A DNA stretch of 64,000 nt from contig OZ014415.1 in NCBI GenBank assembly GCA_963965975.1, positions 3,539,001 through 3,603,000 on the forward strand, in the 5' to 3' direction. This DNA is from Xestospongia bergquistia. Its lineage: Eukaryota; Porifera; Demospongiae; Haplosclerida; Petrosiidae. Shown piece after piece: positions 48,480-58,790 of the stretch. The notes under the pieces were generated by a model that saw only the letters and a program-made list of their open reading frames with translations, was not told the origin of the DNA and did not search any database. The translations under genes and the position numbers were made by a program. Position 1 is the first letter of the stretch. Every line of letters starts with the position of its first letter.

Positions 48480-51088
48480 ATGGCTACTTCAGGTAAGTGG
48501 ATTACTGGATGTTATGTCAATATAGCTTTCATACATTCTTGTAGTAGATGTGATAATATACTGTAAATATGTTACATTATACTGTAACCTGATCTCAAGA
48601 TATGGTATATATCATTCCCTACAAGACAATACAGACTTGGTGCAATAATTAGTCATATAACACTCAAGTTATCAGAGATAACCTGTACCTGTGTGGTGGT
48701 GGTCAATATAACCTACTTCAAGTACATAATAACAGTAAGAAAAGAAGACTTACATCACAAGTAGAAATCTTCAATATTACCTCTGGCAAGTGGGACAGTA
48801 AACCTACCAGTGGTGACCCACCACTTGGAGTAACTGGTTATGCATATACAACATTTAAGGACAAAATTTATTATTTTGGTGGCTGGTGTTACCATGACAA
48901 CTGCTACCACAATGCCATCTTTCAACTTGTTACATCTACTTATACCTGGACACAACTACAACCTACAGATGACAACATAGCAGTGATGAAGAAAGGCTAT
49001 GGTGGTATGATGTTAACTGTGTATGAAAGACGACATCGTCTACTAATTATTGGAGGTCTTGGATCACTGCCATCTACACAAGTACCACAAGCTCGATATT
49101 GTCAGTTACCCAGTGGTAATGTATCTACCAATGAAAATAATCTGTTTGATATATTAACAGGTAAGAACTTTAATAAATCGTATTATATTATCAGATAACA
49201 CTTATTACAGTCAGTATCACTACATGTTATTATTGTTTATATATAATATTATATAAGAAAATTGTATAAACTAAAAAACCTGAATTGTTTATATATTAGT
49301 CCAAAGTAGTATTGAAGTATCCTACTGTATTGTGATGCTACATCAATAGATATTAATTACCTCACAACACAGTATAATCTTATGTATATATAAAACTATA
49401 ACCTTTCCTTTTGTTTTAAACTAATAAATAACATAGCTATGCTGGTAAACATCAGAGTTAACTAATTCAGTAATAATAACTACAAGTACCACACACCCAC
49501 TCAAGTATCTGACCTCACCCCTTAGTATCACTCTAAGTTTTAACATATTGTGTAAAGACAGTGTTTTATAACTGTAAATAAACACACAAATCAGTGAAAC
49601 AAATAAACACACTAAAATGTAATCAAAGTAACTCTCTTTATATTGTGTAAATACCTTCATTTTATAGCGCAGTAATGTGAGTGTTTTATTGGAATTATTA
49701 CAAAGGAGGTATGATCACATATTACACTGTGTCATGTCATATTAGCTATCATGTTGGAAGACAATCATTTAATATTGCAGTCTATTTAAAGTGAACCTAA
49801 AAAATGTTTTATCCAGAGATGTATTATTGATCTATACAACAGTACACTTTGTCTCCTGTAACTTACACTTCTTATGTAATGATTCCAGTAGAACATTGAC
49901 AATGATACTTTATAAATGATCAGTTGATGTTGATATTAATATTATAGTTGTATCATTTACTGATCATTGTATTATGACAACTACTACTATGATACAAGTA
50001 TAATGATGAGTGTTCTGTTTGTTCTCCTTTTAGGTCAATGGATTATATCTGAGATCACTGGACAATGTGTGCCACCTAATTGTCAATTTGTTATGGAAGC
50101 AGTAAACAATACAAGAGCAATCATCTTTGGAGGTTACATTGAAGCCAAAGTGTCCAATACTTTTTACATTTTGGACATCATCAACTGTACAGCAGTATGT
50201 TATATTATCATTCATACACTGACTGATAAAATGTTATATAAGGAATATTAGTTTAGTTCATTTGTCTATCTAGCACTGGCTGACTATAGCTAAACCTCAC
50301 CTAGAAGTACAGTGGCCAGAAGAAAGAAGAGGTCATGCGGGCAGTATTATGGCCAACTTAATATCACCTATACTCATGGTTATAGGTGGGAAGAGATTGA
50401 ATAAAGCAATAAATGACTGTTGGATACTAAATATTAACGAGAAGTCATGGTCAAATGTATGTCAATAGTAATATACCATATTAACTCTAATATTTTGTAC
50501 AATGATAGTTACTAAGTACATGTAAACCGTCCATATGTTTAGTAGTATAATACATTACATACTTAATACAGCTATACTAGAATAATAGGTTGTTATCTTT
50601 GTTGTTTCTGTTATAAATTCTGTTAAGTAGATGTGTTATATCTCATACAATGTCTTAACTCTATCAATTAATACACACATTACATACTGTACTAATTAAG
50701 ATGTGTTACAATAGTAGTACATACAGATATAATGTATTATGGATTCTAAAAAAAATTAGATAATATAAAATTTTTTGGGTAAGTTAATGTTTGCAATAAT
50801 ATGTATCTTTTTATCTTAGTATTATTGGTCATCAATTTTCATTATCATTTTATATCAATAACTATTACTATACCATAGCTTTCCAATCTGTAATCATATG
50901 TAAATGATATAATGATGTTTATGTCTTTACATACTACAGATTAATCTACCTGACTCATGTCACTGAGAGATATCTCCATTCTCTATCAACATTTTTCATA
51001 GGACTACATTGTGTATGGTTAATAGGTCAAGTAAAATTGAAGAAAGTAGTTGTTATGGACTCCAGTATAACAATGTTAATAGCACTTG
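48480..51088 (+). CDS. Kelch-repeat gene, exons 1-5 (one frame break in exon 5)
   Basis: The exons are 48,480-48,492, 48,678-49,160, 50,034-50,194, 50,274-50,456 and 50,940-51,088. All have GT donors (GTAAGT, GTAAGA, GTATGT, GTATGT, GTGAGT) and AG acceptors, with consistent phases. The protein contains kelch beta-propeller blades: LYLCGGG, KIYYFGGWCYH, HRLLIIGGLG, RAIIFGGYIEAK with NTFYILDI, and ILMVIGGKRLNKAINDCWIL. In exon 5 an extra T at about 50,958 shifts INLPDS into a stop, whereas the other frame continues TERYLHSLSTFF to the donor. Exon 1 is only 13 bp (MATS) and uses a GAG acceptor, so the true start may be further upstream. The order kelch, membrane segment, coiled coil, kinase-like is read from the following region. 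Confidence 0.75.
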
Positions 51089-51427
51089 GTGAGTAAGTTA
51101 TTATGTACACAATGTAGATACCATTTGATATGTTTTAAACAACATGTATACATTCATTTATATAGATTACTAAGGGGTGTGGTTAAACATGTGCCTTGTG
51201 TTGCATAATATAGTAAGACTTCTTCCTAGTAGTTATAATCCTTTTAAAGTGTTAGTGTATGTGGTGACTATAGATTTAATTTTTATATGATAACAATTAT
51301 TACAATAGCTGCATATATAATTATAAACATACATTATGAGATGTTTACAAAGAGATAACATTAACTTTCAAACCTATATAGTAATGTGATATTAATATTT
51401 CCTTTATCATGTGTGTAATCATTCCAG

Positions 51428-52380
51428 TCTACATCAAACTTGTAGTACTACTAACATTTGTGACTACATGTGTGGTATTGTTTATGTGTTTTAGTTACTA
51501 TTACATGTACATCATGTAAGTATAAGTAATGTTACATGTAATATATAATACATGTACTGATATATAACAGGTGACCTTGTTACTTACTTCATAATATAGT
51601 CTTATTACTATCATATATCTTATACTAGTAGTACTACATTGTACACTGACATTATTGCTGTTGTGTTCCCTTATATAGTTCTCAATGATGGTCAGTGGAC
51701 AGTAGGATTTGTACTAGACTCTAATGAACTGGCCTCAACTAATAACTATCAACAAATGAATATTAAAACGACTCACTGAAGTAAGGAGAAAAAGGATGGA
51801 ACAAGGAGAGGAAGAGTTACAACTTCTTGTTCAGTCTCTAAAAGATGAGCTACAAGAGACTAAATATCGACATCAACACCTTCTTCAACAAAGAGAATAG
51901 ACTCAACAAAAGCAGATACAAGAGTTAGAACATCAGTTACAACAGTATTACTTAGAAGAGGTACAAGAGACAAAAGATTGATATCAATACCTTATTCAAC
52001 AAACACAGGCGACTCAATAAAACAGACACGAGAGTTAGAACATCAGTTACAAGAGTATCAAGATGAAGTATGAGAGATAAAAGACGCTAGAGATCAATAT
52101 GAAAAAAGTAATCTTAGTCTTCCACAACAACTTCAACAAAAAAAGCAAGCTCAACAAAATATTCAACAACAACTACAACAATTTCAACTAATAGTTCATA
52201 CTCAAGACCAACAAGTACAATTGTGTCAAGAAACAATTCTTATGCAGAATCAACAGATACAGCACCTTTGTTCTCAGTATGAGCAGACTCATTGGATTGT
52301 GAGTAAAGAGGAGGTGACCCTGACACAAGAAGTTCTTGGAGGTGGAGCATATTACTTAAGTTATTACTTACCAATTACTT
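51428..52380 (+). pseudogene. Membrane segment, coiled coil and start of kinase-like domain of the kelch gene, decayed
   Basis: A block at 51,428-51,515 encodes a hydrophobic helix (VVLLTFVTTCVVLFMCFSYY) between an AG acceptor and a GTAAGT donor. From 51,679 a block reads NDGQWTVGFVLDSNE. From about 51,772 a Gln/Glu/Leu-rich heptad region follows (EELQLLVQSLKDELQETKY, then LEHQLQQYY), with at least four in-frame stops (TAG, TGA, TAA) and a frame change. It ends WIVSKEEVTLTQEVLGGGAY, which resembles the entry and glycine-rich loop of a protein kinase domain fused to such coiled coils. The rest of the kinase is not recognisable. Confidence 0.6.
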
Positions 52381-52510
52381 AAGTTATACCACATGGATCT
52401 TGTGAGATTGTGCAAAAGCTAATATACTGCAAAGACTATCCAGTTTGTTGGTGCCTAAGTAACAGAGAGGATGAAATACTAATGACCCGTTACTTTGAAA
52501 CTTTAAGAAA

Positions 52511-52987
52511 ATGACCAGAACAATATCTCTAAAGCGGTTATGTCTGACAACTTTGATGGTCTCTATAATGCATGAATGTCAGTATTCAACAGAGATCCAA
52601 TGGATAACAATATTCAATAGATATCCACAAAAAACATATGCTCAAGGGATGTGGATTGTGCCTGGAGAGGTGACTCAAAACTTATCAGTGACAAAGAACA
52701 AAAGTGTCAGTCAATGTTGGGAAATATTCTACCATGTTCTCTGCATACTTCTTGACAAAGAGGATGACGAGAACTTTGAACTTCTTTTCAATGAGCTCAA
52801 GTATAGGACACGTACTGAAAATAACAAGAGTACACATTTTTCACTAAGTACTTCAAACAAGAGTACAGTCAGCAGAAACATCAGTGGATTAGATGTTATA
52901 GAAAAGAGCTGGTATCAACACCAAAATTTATGTCAAAGCATTCCATCACATACTAAAGTGTTTGTATATGAAAGGCAAAATCAATAG
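52511..52987 (+). pseudogene. Decayed 3' part of the kelch/kinase-like locus, open frame of 158 codons
   Basis: The frame has normal composition in its second half (HVLCILLDKEDDENFELLFN, then SWYQHQNLCQ and SHTKVFVYERQNQ). From about codon 84 it belongs to the 640-bp repeat shared with 26,164-26,809. No start context or family is recognised. It could be the C-terminal exon of the kelch/kinase-like gene or an unrelated exon carried by the repeat. Confidence 0.4.
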
Positions 52988-53399
52988 AATGTCTAGATAA
53001 ATGTGTTCATCTACTCAGAGGACAAAGCTTTTGAAAGACTAATAAAAAAAGGGAAAGACATCAAATAGATATCATTAACAACAGACATGTACATTGTATA
53101 CAGCTTCCAATACAAGCTATAACAAACACTCAGTGTAATGAATGGATAGTTATCAAAACCTGAAAACCACTACACCATCAAGAAACAATAAACAACTTAT
53201 CAAAATTGCCACCTATGATCCAAGGAATACAACGTTTGTATACACGAGTATACAGGTACATGTCTCGACTCTCTTCTCAATGTAACATTATTTAAACATA
53301 ATTATTCACCTTGTTGTTAAGTTCATAAACTCTCTCCCAAGTCATATTCTAGTAAAACTATCAAATGTCCCCATGGAGTCACTCAATGTTGGGAATGAG
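52758..53399 (+). repeat. 640-bp dispersed repeat, copy B
   Basis: This copy is more open than copy A (26,164-26,809). It ends at the same GTTGGGAATGAGG, after which the two flanks differ completely. Copy A differs by substitutions and small indels, for example an 11-base insertion near 26,425. Confidence 0.8.
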
Positions 53400-53660
53400 G
53401 AATGGTACAAGTAAGAAATTTAAGAACATTGAATTTTCTTGCTTTCAATACATGAACAATTGAACATACAAAATCACAATATACATCCGTACTCCAACAT
53501 ATTATGAACTACATCTTGTAATATTATCTAATACAAAGTCTGAAGCTAACAAACAGTTAATCTATTTTGCTATATTTATTAAATGAGTCTTGTGGAGAGT
53601 AATTATGTGGATTAATAGAAATATCAAAACATAAAATTAATACAAACAAACTTGAGAGAC

Positions 53661-53835
53661 TTACAAGGCATTATGCTCTCCACTACTTTGTGAATCATCT
53701 TGAAGAGATGAATGATAGATTGAAGCTCTTTGACTTCTTGTTTGATTTTTTGTTTCTCTTCTTTTTCTAGCCATTCTCTCCTTCCTTGTGTTAGTTGTTT
53801 TAGTGCCCTTTGTTAGTTGTCACTAGTTGAAGTCA
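53661..53835 (-). pseudogene. C-terminal exon-like block, minus strand
   Basis: A minus-strand frame reads QLTKGTKTTNTRKERMARKR, then RASIYHSSLQDDSQSSGEHN and a stop at 53,661. The basic, charged composition fits the end of a coiled-coil protein. The first codon after the AG that would be the acceptor reads TGA in frame. It may be the tail of the inverted kelch copy just upstream on this strand. Confidence 0.4.
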
Positions 53836-54090
53836 GGTCATTAATTTAGAGTATAGTACAAACCGTACTGACTATTGACCATCATTAAGGACTATATGAG
53901 AGAACACAAAAGTACTGATGTCAGTATACAATGTAGTACTTACTATCTACATATACACTGGTATATGCTACATATGATAGTTGTCTATATAATGCACATT
54001 TGTAATTGTCAACCTATTTTACTCTGAAACAATCTATTTAAATAAGATGTATATAATATAAACCAAATAGAGTGACAATACATGACATGC

Positions 54091-54510
54091 GTTTGTTCAT
54101 GATTTCTCATTAACTTCCAGTATCCAGCATTCCTTTATTGTTTTTTTTGGCCTTATCCATTGCACCTATCATTACTAGTATAGGTGATATTGATCCAATA
54201 GTAATACTGGCAGCATGACAGATTGACAGTCCTTTCCTCTGGCCATTGTAGGTCAGGTTTAGCTATAGTCTGCCAGTGCTAGATAGACAAATGAACTAAA
54301 CTAACACTCAATATATTATGTTATCGGTCAATGTATGAATGAGAAATATAACTTAACATTGTATGGTTGCAAGTATATAATGTGTATTGGATGCTCTTGT
54401 TTCAACTAGACCACAAAAGATGATTGCTCTTGTATTGTTTACTGCTTCCATAATAAAGTTAGTAGTAGGAGGCATACTCTACTTAGTGATATCAGGTATA
54501 ATCCATTAAC
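54091..54510 (-). pseudogene. Inverted, decayed copy of kelch exons 3 and 4
   Basis: On the minus strand 54,510-54,357 matches kelch exon 3 (NFIMEAVNNTRAIIF versus QFVMEAVNNTRAIIF), and 54,278-54,091 matches exon 4 (HWQTIAKPDLQWPEER versus HWLTIAKPHLEVQWPEER, and SISPILVMIGAM). The donor after exon 3 is deleted, exon 4 has GC instead of GT, and stops and frame changes interrupt both. The original and the copy are about 4 kb apart in opposite orientation. Confidence 0.75.
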
Positions 54511-54749
54511 CTAAAAGGAGAACAAAGAAAACATATCATATATAATAATATATATTTTTGATGATTGATAGGACCTATAAGTAGTTGCTCAGGAGAAACA
54601 GTACTGATAGGTGTAGTTACTGAGAACATTTGAGGTAAAGTAGGTGTAGGCTTAGTAGAAGACGAATGGAATGGAGGGAGCTGGTGTTGCCTGCATCAGT
54701 ATCACTATTATTGTGGCTGATGGAATGTTCATTATCTTAATTGGGTGGG

Positions 54750-54963
54750 GCTAATGCTTACAAAATTGGTACAGGGCTATGTCTGGTGGAATAGTTCTGA
54801 AAAGAACTGGTTGCTTTTGCTTCTCCATCATTGAGGATTAAAGGATTGTCCACGTAGCCATCAAATCATCGTCCTAATCCTCGCTAGGAATACCATCCAT
54901 GTACTCGATCAAAAACTCGGGATGAGGGGGTAAGCGCTCGCTTCTTCTGTTAGATTGAGCCAT
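54750..54963 (-). pseudogene. Protein start-like frame, broken
   Basis: A minus-strand ATG (54,963) opens MAQSNRRSERLPPHPEFLIE, then YMDGIPSED, before a TAG at about 54,880. The sequence stays protein-like after it (DDDLMATWTIL, stop, MMEKQKQPVLFRTIPPDIAL). The start of a gene, with two stop codons, is likely; no family recognised. The octamer palindromes at 55,056-55,116 lie about 95 bp upstream. Confidence 0.35.
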
Positions 54964-55055
54964 GGCCAGTTAGATAGAATACAGTAATGATGCTTTGACA
55001 AGTTTAGTTCGCATTTTACAAAAGAATAAGTTGCTTGAGAGGTGTTGATAGTGGT

Positions 55056-55116
55056 GGATGCAAATTTGCATCCGCGCCCGAGTTCGAACCACCCAGGTGG
55101 ATGCAATTTTGCATCC
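55056..55116. promoter_or_regulatory. Pair of octamer-containing palindromes
   Basis: GGATGCAAATTTGCATCC (55,056-55,073) is a perfect 18-bp palindrome. A near-identical partner, GGATGCAATTTTGCATCC, lies at 55,099-55,116. The first contains ATGCAAAT, the POU/octamer core, on both strands. Between them is a GC-rich stretch with GAGTTCGAACC. On the minus strand this resembles a tRNA B-box (GGTTCGAACTC), but no A-box or tRNA fold is present. The position upstream of the minus-strand start at 54,963 suggests promoter elements. Confidence 0.4.
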
Positions 55117-55139
55117 GCGTGCATCAAAGGATTAATTAA

Positions 55140-56740
55140 TTATTCAAGATATATGTTGTCATTAACAAATTAATTATTGCACTATTTTATAGTTGGAGAT
55201 ACATTAAGTTGAACTAAATGATGTCAATACAAAGAGAGAGTTCTACTGAGAAAAGCTGAACTTCAAGTAAAGTAAGCTACCACATTGGATAAACCATGTC
55301 TTTTGATTATTGATGCAAATAGAGTCTGTTTTAGAGGTTTAAGTTATGGATGGAGGGTTGCATGGATAGACTGATTGACAGATTGATGACAGACACTTCT
55401 TTATTCTATACCAGTTAATTCTAAATAAATCATTGCAAGAACATCACTGCATGTATGTGTAATAACTAGTTATTAAATACTTTGTTTTCTAATTGATAAT
55501 ACTCAAGTATTCTTGTAGTCACTTGTAGAACATTTGCAATGTGAATATGATTATGATTAACGTAATTATTAGAGTCCTGGTCTATAAATATACATATGTA
55601 TATAAATTATAGACTTCAATAGAATCAGCGACATGCTATCATTCAACTTAAATCTCACTGAATTCTCAGCTAACACAAAGAGGTGTGGCAAAGTAGTTAT
55701 ATTAATTTTTTTATACCTAATACTTTTGTGCAAAGCATGCAGTTTATTCAATTTAATTTCAAATAAGGCTATCAATGAATCATTTACTCACCCATGTCAT
55801 CCATGTCGTATGTTATTGGGCAATAAACCACAAAAATTACACAGTTAAAATTATTCAGTTATTTTAATAGCTATTCTGTATAATTTATGTGAGTTACTCA
55901 CTATATATAATTTTGTCAGTGTGTTGTACTATTAAAAACAACCAATGATACAGTGAGTAATTTACACGAAGTTGGAATTCATTAATGTTCCATTAATGTG
56001 AACTGTGAATAAGTTAAAATAAAATATTTACAGTGATATACTTTTGGCTTCTAGATTAATTTTTACAATGACATTTGTCTTCTATCAAATGAGGTTAATT
56101 TGTAGAGGAGCTTCACCCATGCAGATTTGTATGTGCTAATATTTATAGCCTGTTTAACATTTGAGTTGCAAGCTAGCTTAGCTTACTACACCAAATTAGC
56201 TCTTCTTTCCCTTTCCTCACCCTTTCTTAATTTCCTCCATTCCTTTGACAATTCTTAAAGTGAACATGATCATATTTAAAGGTTCCTTCCTCCTTGGGCT
56301 ACACCAGCCCAGCAATGGCTAGTGAGTGTTTTTGGATCTAGACACTTATTTAGGCATTGCATTTAAATTAACCACTATGCAAATATGTGGACTGCACCAT
56401 CTTCCAGGCATTCAATGGGCCAGTAAGCTGACTTTGCTCCTAGACCTCCTCTCATCATCATCTTATCAAAAAGGAGGAGGAGCTAGCTTGCTAGATGACC
56501 ACGATCTATATTCTCAATTTAATGCTATTTGTACAACACAGGAAGTGCATACTCTAATACAAATTATACATTTAGATTGTAATAATTAGGGTCAAAGATA
56601 CAATAATAACTTCTCTTTGGCATATGCATTTTATGTGTCCTATACAAATAGCCAATGATTATTTTCAAACATAAACCCACTGGAATTCTACAATAAAATG
56701 TGTTATATAAAGCTGACACTTCCATTAAAATGATAGGCAA
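55140..56740. other. AT-rich intergenic stretch
   Basis: Short open frames at 55,633-55,848 and 56,326-56,589 have no motif, no splice support and low-complexity composition. I see no gene, RNA or repeat that I can support. Confidence 0.5.
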
Positions 56741-58009
56741 TTAACTCATTGTAATACTTACATTTATTATATTCTTTGAAGTGATAATATCATTTTTCCA
56801 TATTGGATATTGTTTACAGTCATGTTGGACACTATACCACTGTTGAATGTCATCATATACTTTTATACATTGATTAGGCTCATAAAGTTTGTTACACACA
56901 TCACAAGGAATGCGATAGCTCCCACCATCTATTATGGACCACTCACCTCTCCATTTGAAGAAACTATTGTAAAGTTGAGGATCACTACCAATTTTCTTCA
57001 TGTAATCAGCAAGATCACCTACTCTCTTAAAATCAAGTCCATTAATGAAAGAATTGGGAGGGATAACTTCAGGATTTGAAAGATTTGCTCCTGATATTAT
57101 TACTGGAACTATTTCATTCTTTAAAGCATTTCTGTATGTTTTTTCTGTAATATAATCTTCACATAAATAATTCTCAAAAGCCAAATAAAACTTGTACTTT
57201 GGTAACAAAGAGAAGTAGTTTGGTTTACATGGTTTTCCACATTTTCCGTAGACATCAACATCAACATATTTCATTAATGCCCTTACTGCACGTAAGTGAG
57301 GACGTTTACAATTACTTATAAAAGTAATAGCTGTTTTAGTTCTGTTTTCAAGATAATTTTTATTAGAATCATAACCACTTCTAAACTTTCCAGGAACTAT
57401 GAAGAAAAGACTTTGCCTAATATCTGAACTAAACTTGTATGTCATTGTCCGGTTAAATAGAGATCTGGAATATGTGAAAACTTCATGATATTTATAAATA
57501 CATACACGTGGTGGTGGCTCTTGAGTGAAGAAAACCCACCTTTGCTCTGGTAGTCGACTCATATTACTAGCAGAAATAATACTTTTTAATAACTCACCTT
57601 CTGGAATATGAAAAACAACAGCACTGCTATTAGAATAAAGTTTCTTGTCACCAGTAAGAAAACAATTGTTTTTGTTTGGTCCACATGTTATTGGTCTACT
57701 ATTTCCAAGTGATTTAACAAAATTTATCCCAAACCAAGTTGTCCATAATAAAATGATTTTCCCATTGCTATCAACTGTAGTGGTTTTGTCAGAAATTGAA
57801 GTACTTAGATGTCTACAATGATAACTTTTCTTAACGGAATATATCTTTGGCTGGATAAAATTTGGAGATGCTCTGTTATCAGGATGACTCCTTGATAACG
57901 CGTTCATAGCGATGATGACGTACAAGAACGATACTGCCATAGTCAGAACGTATAGGATTAAAATCTTCCTCCATTTTAAATTGAAGATTTTCAAGTTAGC
58001 AGACATCAT
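56741..58009 (-). CDS. Alpha-1,3-fucosyltransferase (GT10), intact
   Basis: This single-exon frame of 422 residues matches the size of the family. It is a Golgi type II membrane enzyme that transfers fucose from GDP-fucose to N-acetylglucosamine or glucose residues of glycans. A short cytosolic tail precedes a membrane anchor at residues ~15-35. A stem follows, then the catalytic domain. Family signatures are RWVFFTQEPPP (~157-167), SLFNRTMTYKFSSDI (~183-197), VDVYGKCG (~251-258) and the GDP-fucose-binding block KFYLAFENYLCEDYITEK (273-290) followed by NALKNEIVPVIISG. Cysteines near the C-terminus (369, 372, 381, 398) may form the usual disulfides. The start MM is the first Met of the frame. 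An inverted-repeat element ends 27 bp upstream of it. The exact acceptor specificity cannot be told. Confidence 0.93.
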   Translation of the reverse strand: MMSANLKIFNLKWRKILILYVLTMAVSFLYVIIAMNALSRSHPDNRASPNFIQPKIYSVKKSYHCRHLSTSISDKTTTVDSNGKIILLWTTWFGINFVKSLGNSRPITCGPNKNNCFLTGDKKLYSNSSAVVFHIPEGELLKSIISASNMSRLPEQRWVFFTQEPPPRVCIYKYHEVFTYSRSLFNRTMTYKFSSDIRQSLFFIVPGKFRSGYDSNKNYLENRTKTAITFISNCKRPHLRAVRALMKYVDVDVYGKCGKPCKPNYFSLLPKYKFYLAFENYLCEDYITEKTYRNALKNEIVPVIISGANLSNPEVIPPNSFINGLDFKRVGDLADYMKKIGSDPQLYNSFFKWRGEWSIIDGGSYRIPCDVCNKLYEPNQCIKVYDDIQQWYSVQHDCKQYPIWKNDIITSKNIINVSITMS

Positions 58010-58036
58010 GCATAGTAGACTCTGTGGCTAATCTAC

Positions 58037-58389
58037 GGAAGCCTCAGACAGACATTCCAATTCCTATTTCCAATTTCAATATAACGGGGTTATACGGAGT
58101 TTTAATGTCCGTTCTCGAATAATCGAACTACAATATACAACGGAAGTCAGGGACCCAACCTAACTGGAAACATCTCGCTGACGCTCGATCCTAAGAGACG
58201 GCTCGTGGTTCTTGCGCTCTGCGTTTTATTAAGTAACAAGAAAGGCCTAGAAATGATGCACATGCCAAAATTGGAATTAGGAATGAGAAATTGGATTCAT
58301 CAACTGGATCGTTAATTGGAATTTTTAAATACGCCAAGGTTCGCGGAAGAAAGAAGAAAAAGGAATTGGAATGTCCGTCTGCGGGTTCC
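58037..58389. mobile_element. Inverted-repeat (MITE-like) element, copy 1
   Basis: This 353-bp element has terminal inverted repeats starting GGAAGCCTCAGACAGACATT and ending TGGAATGTCCGTCTGCGGGT. It matches 63,460-63,824 and 63,846-64,000 throughout. Its interior has no real gene; the open frame at 58,191-58,433 runs through it and is not conserved. It fills most of the space between the divergent fucosyltransferase and USP starts, so promoter or 5' UTR effects on both genes are possible. Confidence 0.85.
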
Positions 58390-58513
58390 GTACTAATCCT
58401 CCAAGTTTCCAATCTCGACTTTCCTCCGTGCATGCAATTGGTTATTAAATTTTAGTATTTTAGTTTATCAACCGGAAGCGCATTATACAAGAAGTATGTA
58501 AACCGGAGTTACC

Positions 58514-58790
58514 ATGGCTACATTTGCTGCTTATAGAAGCACAACGGTATCTAAATTTTTAACCTTTCCATTCACACTAACTATTGCGTACTAGCCTCAT
58601 GTGCACAAATTTCTCAACAGCAACGTAGTCTAAACCCGTGAATATGTCAAACCTGCTGGATTTCCAAAGATAGCTAATAACTGTTATGCCAGAAGTGTGC
58701 TGCAATGTTTACTTAATCATTGTGCTTTCAACAAATTGTGTGAATTGAAAGCAGAGGACCATGATCTTTGTGAAGAGGGTGAAATATCAG
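58514..58790 (+). CDS. Ubiquitin-specific protease, first two exons (one frame break)
   Basis: Exon 1 (58,514-58,546) encodes MATFAAYRSTT after a strong start context (ACCATGG). A 74-bp intron (GTATCT...CAACAG) leads to exon 2 (58,621-58,790), reading QRSLNP. After one missing base near 58,639 it continues REYVKPAGFPKIANNCYARS and VLQCLLNHCAFNKLCEL. The NNCYARSVLQCLL block is the catalytic cysteine box of the USP family of deubiquitinases. A possible donor (GTTCAG) follows at 58,791. I find no later exons such as the His box, so the gene is truncated here or its introns are long. It is divergent from the fucosyltransferase. Confidence 0.65.

Noticed and set aside
49421..49660. 79-codon minus-strand frame inside the kelch intron
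   Set aside because: Hydrophobic low-complexity peptide inside a well-defined intron; no motif.
55060..55110. tRNA gene or tRNA-derived SINE suggested by GGTTCGAACTC
   Set aside because: Only a B-box-like motif is present; there is no A-box and no cloverleaf. The motif sits between two palindromes.
54909..55127. 72-codon minus-strand frame containing a CysLys/His-rich peptide
   Set aside because: It overlaps the palindromes and the better MAQSNRRSERL start in another frame. It has no family features.
58191..58433. 80-codon minus-strand frame
   Set aside because: It runs through an inverted-repeat element and is not conserved in the other copies.
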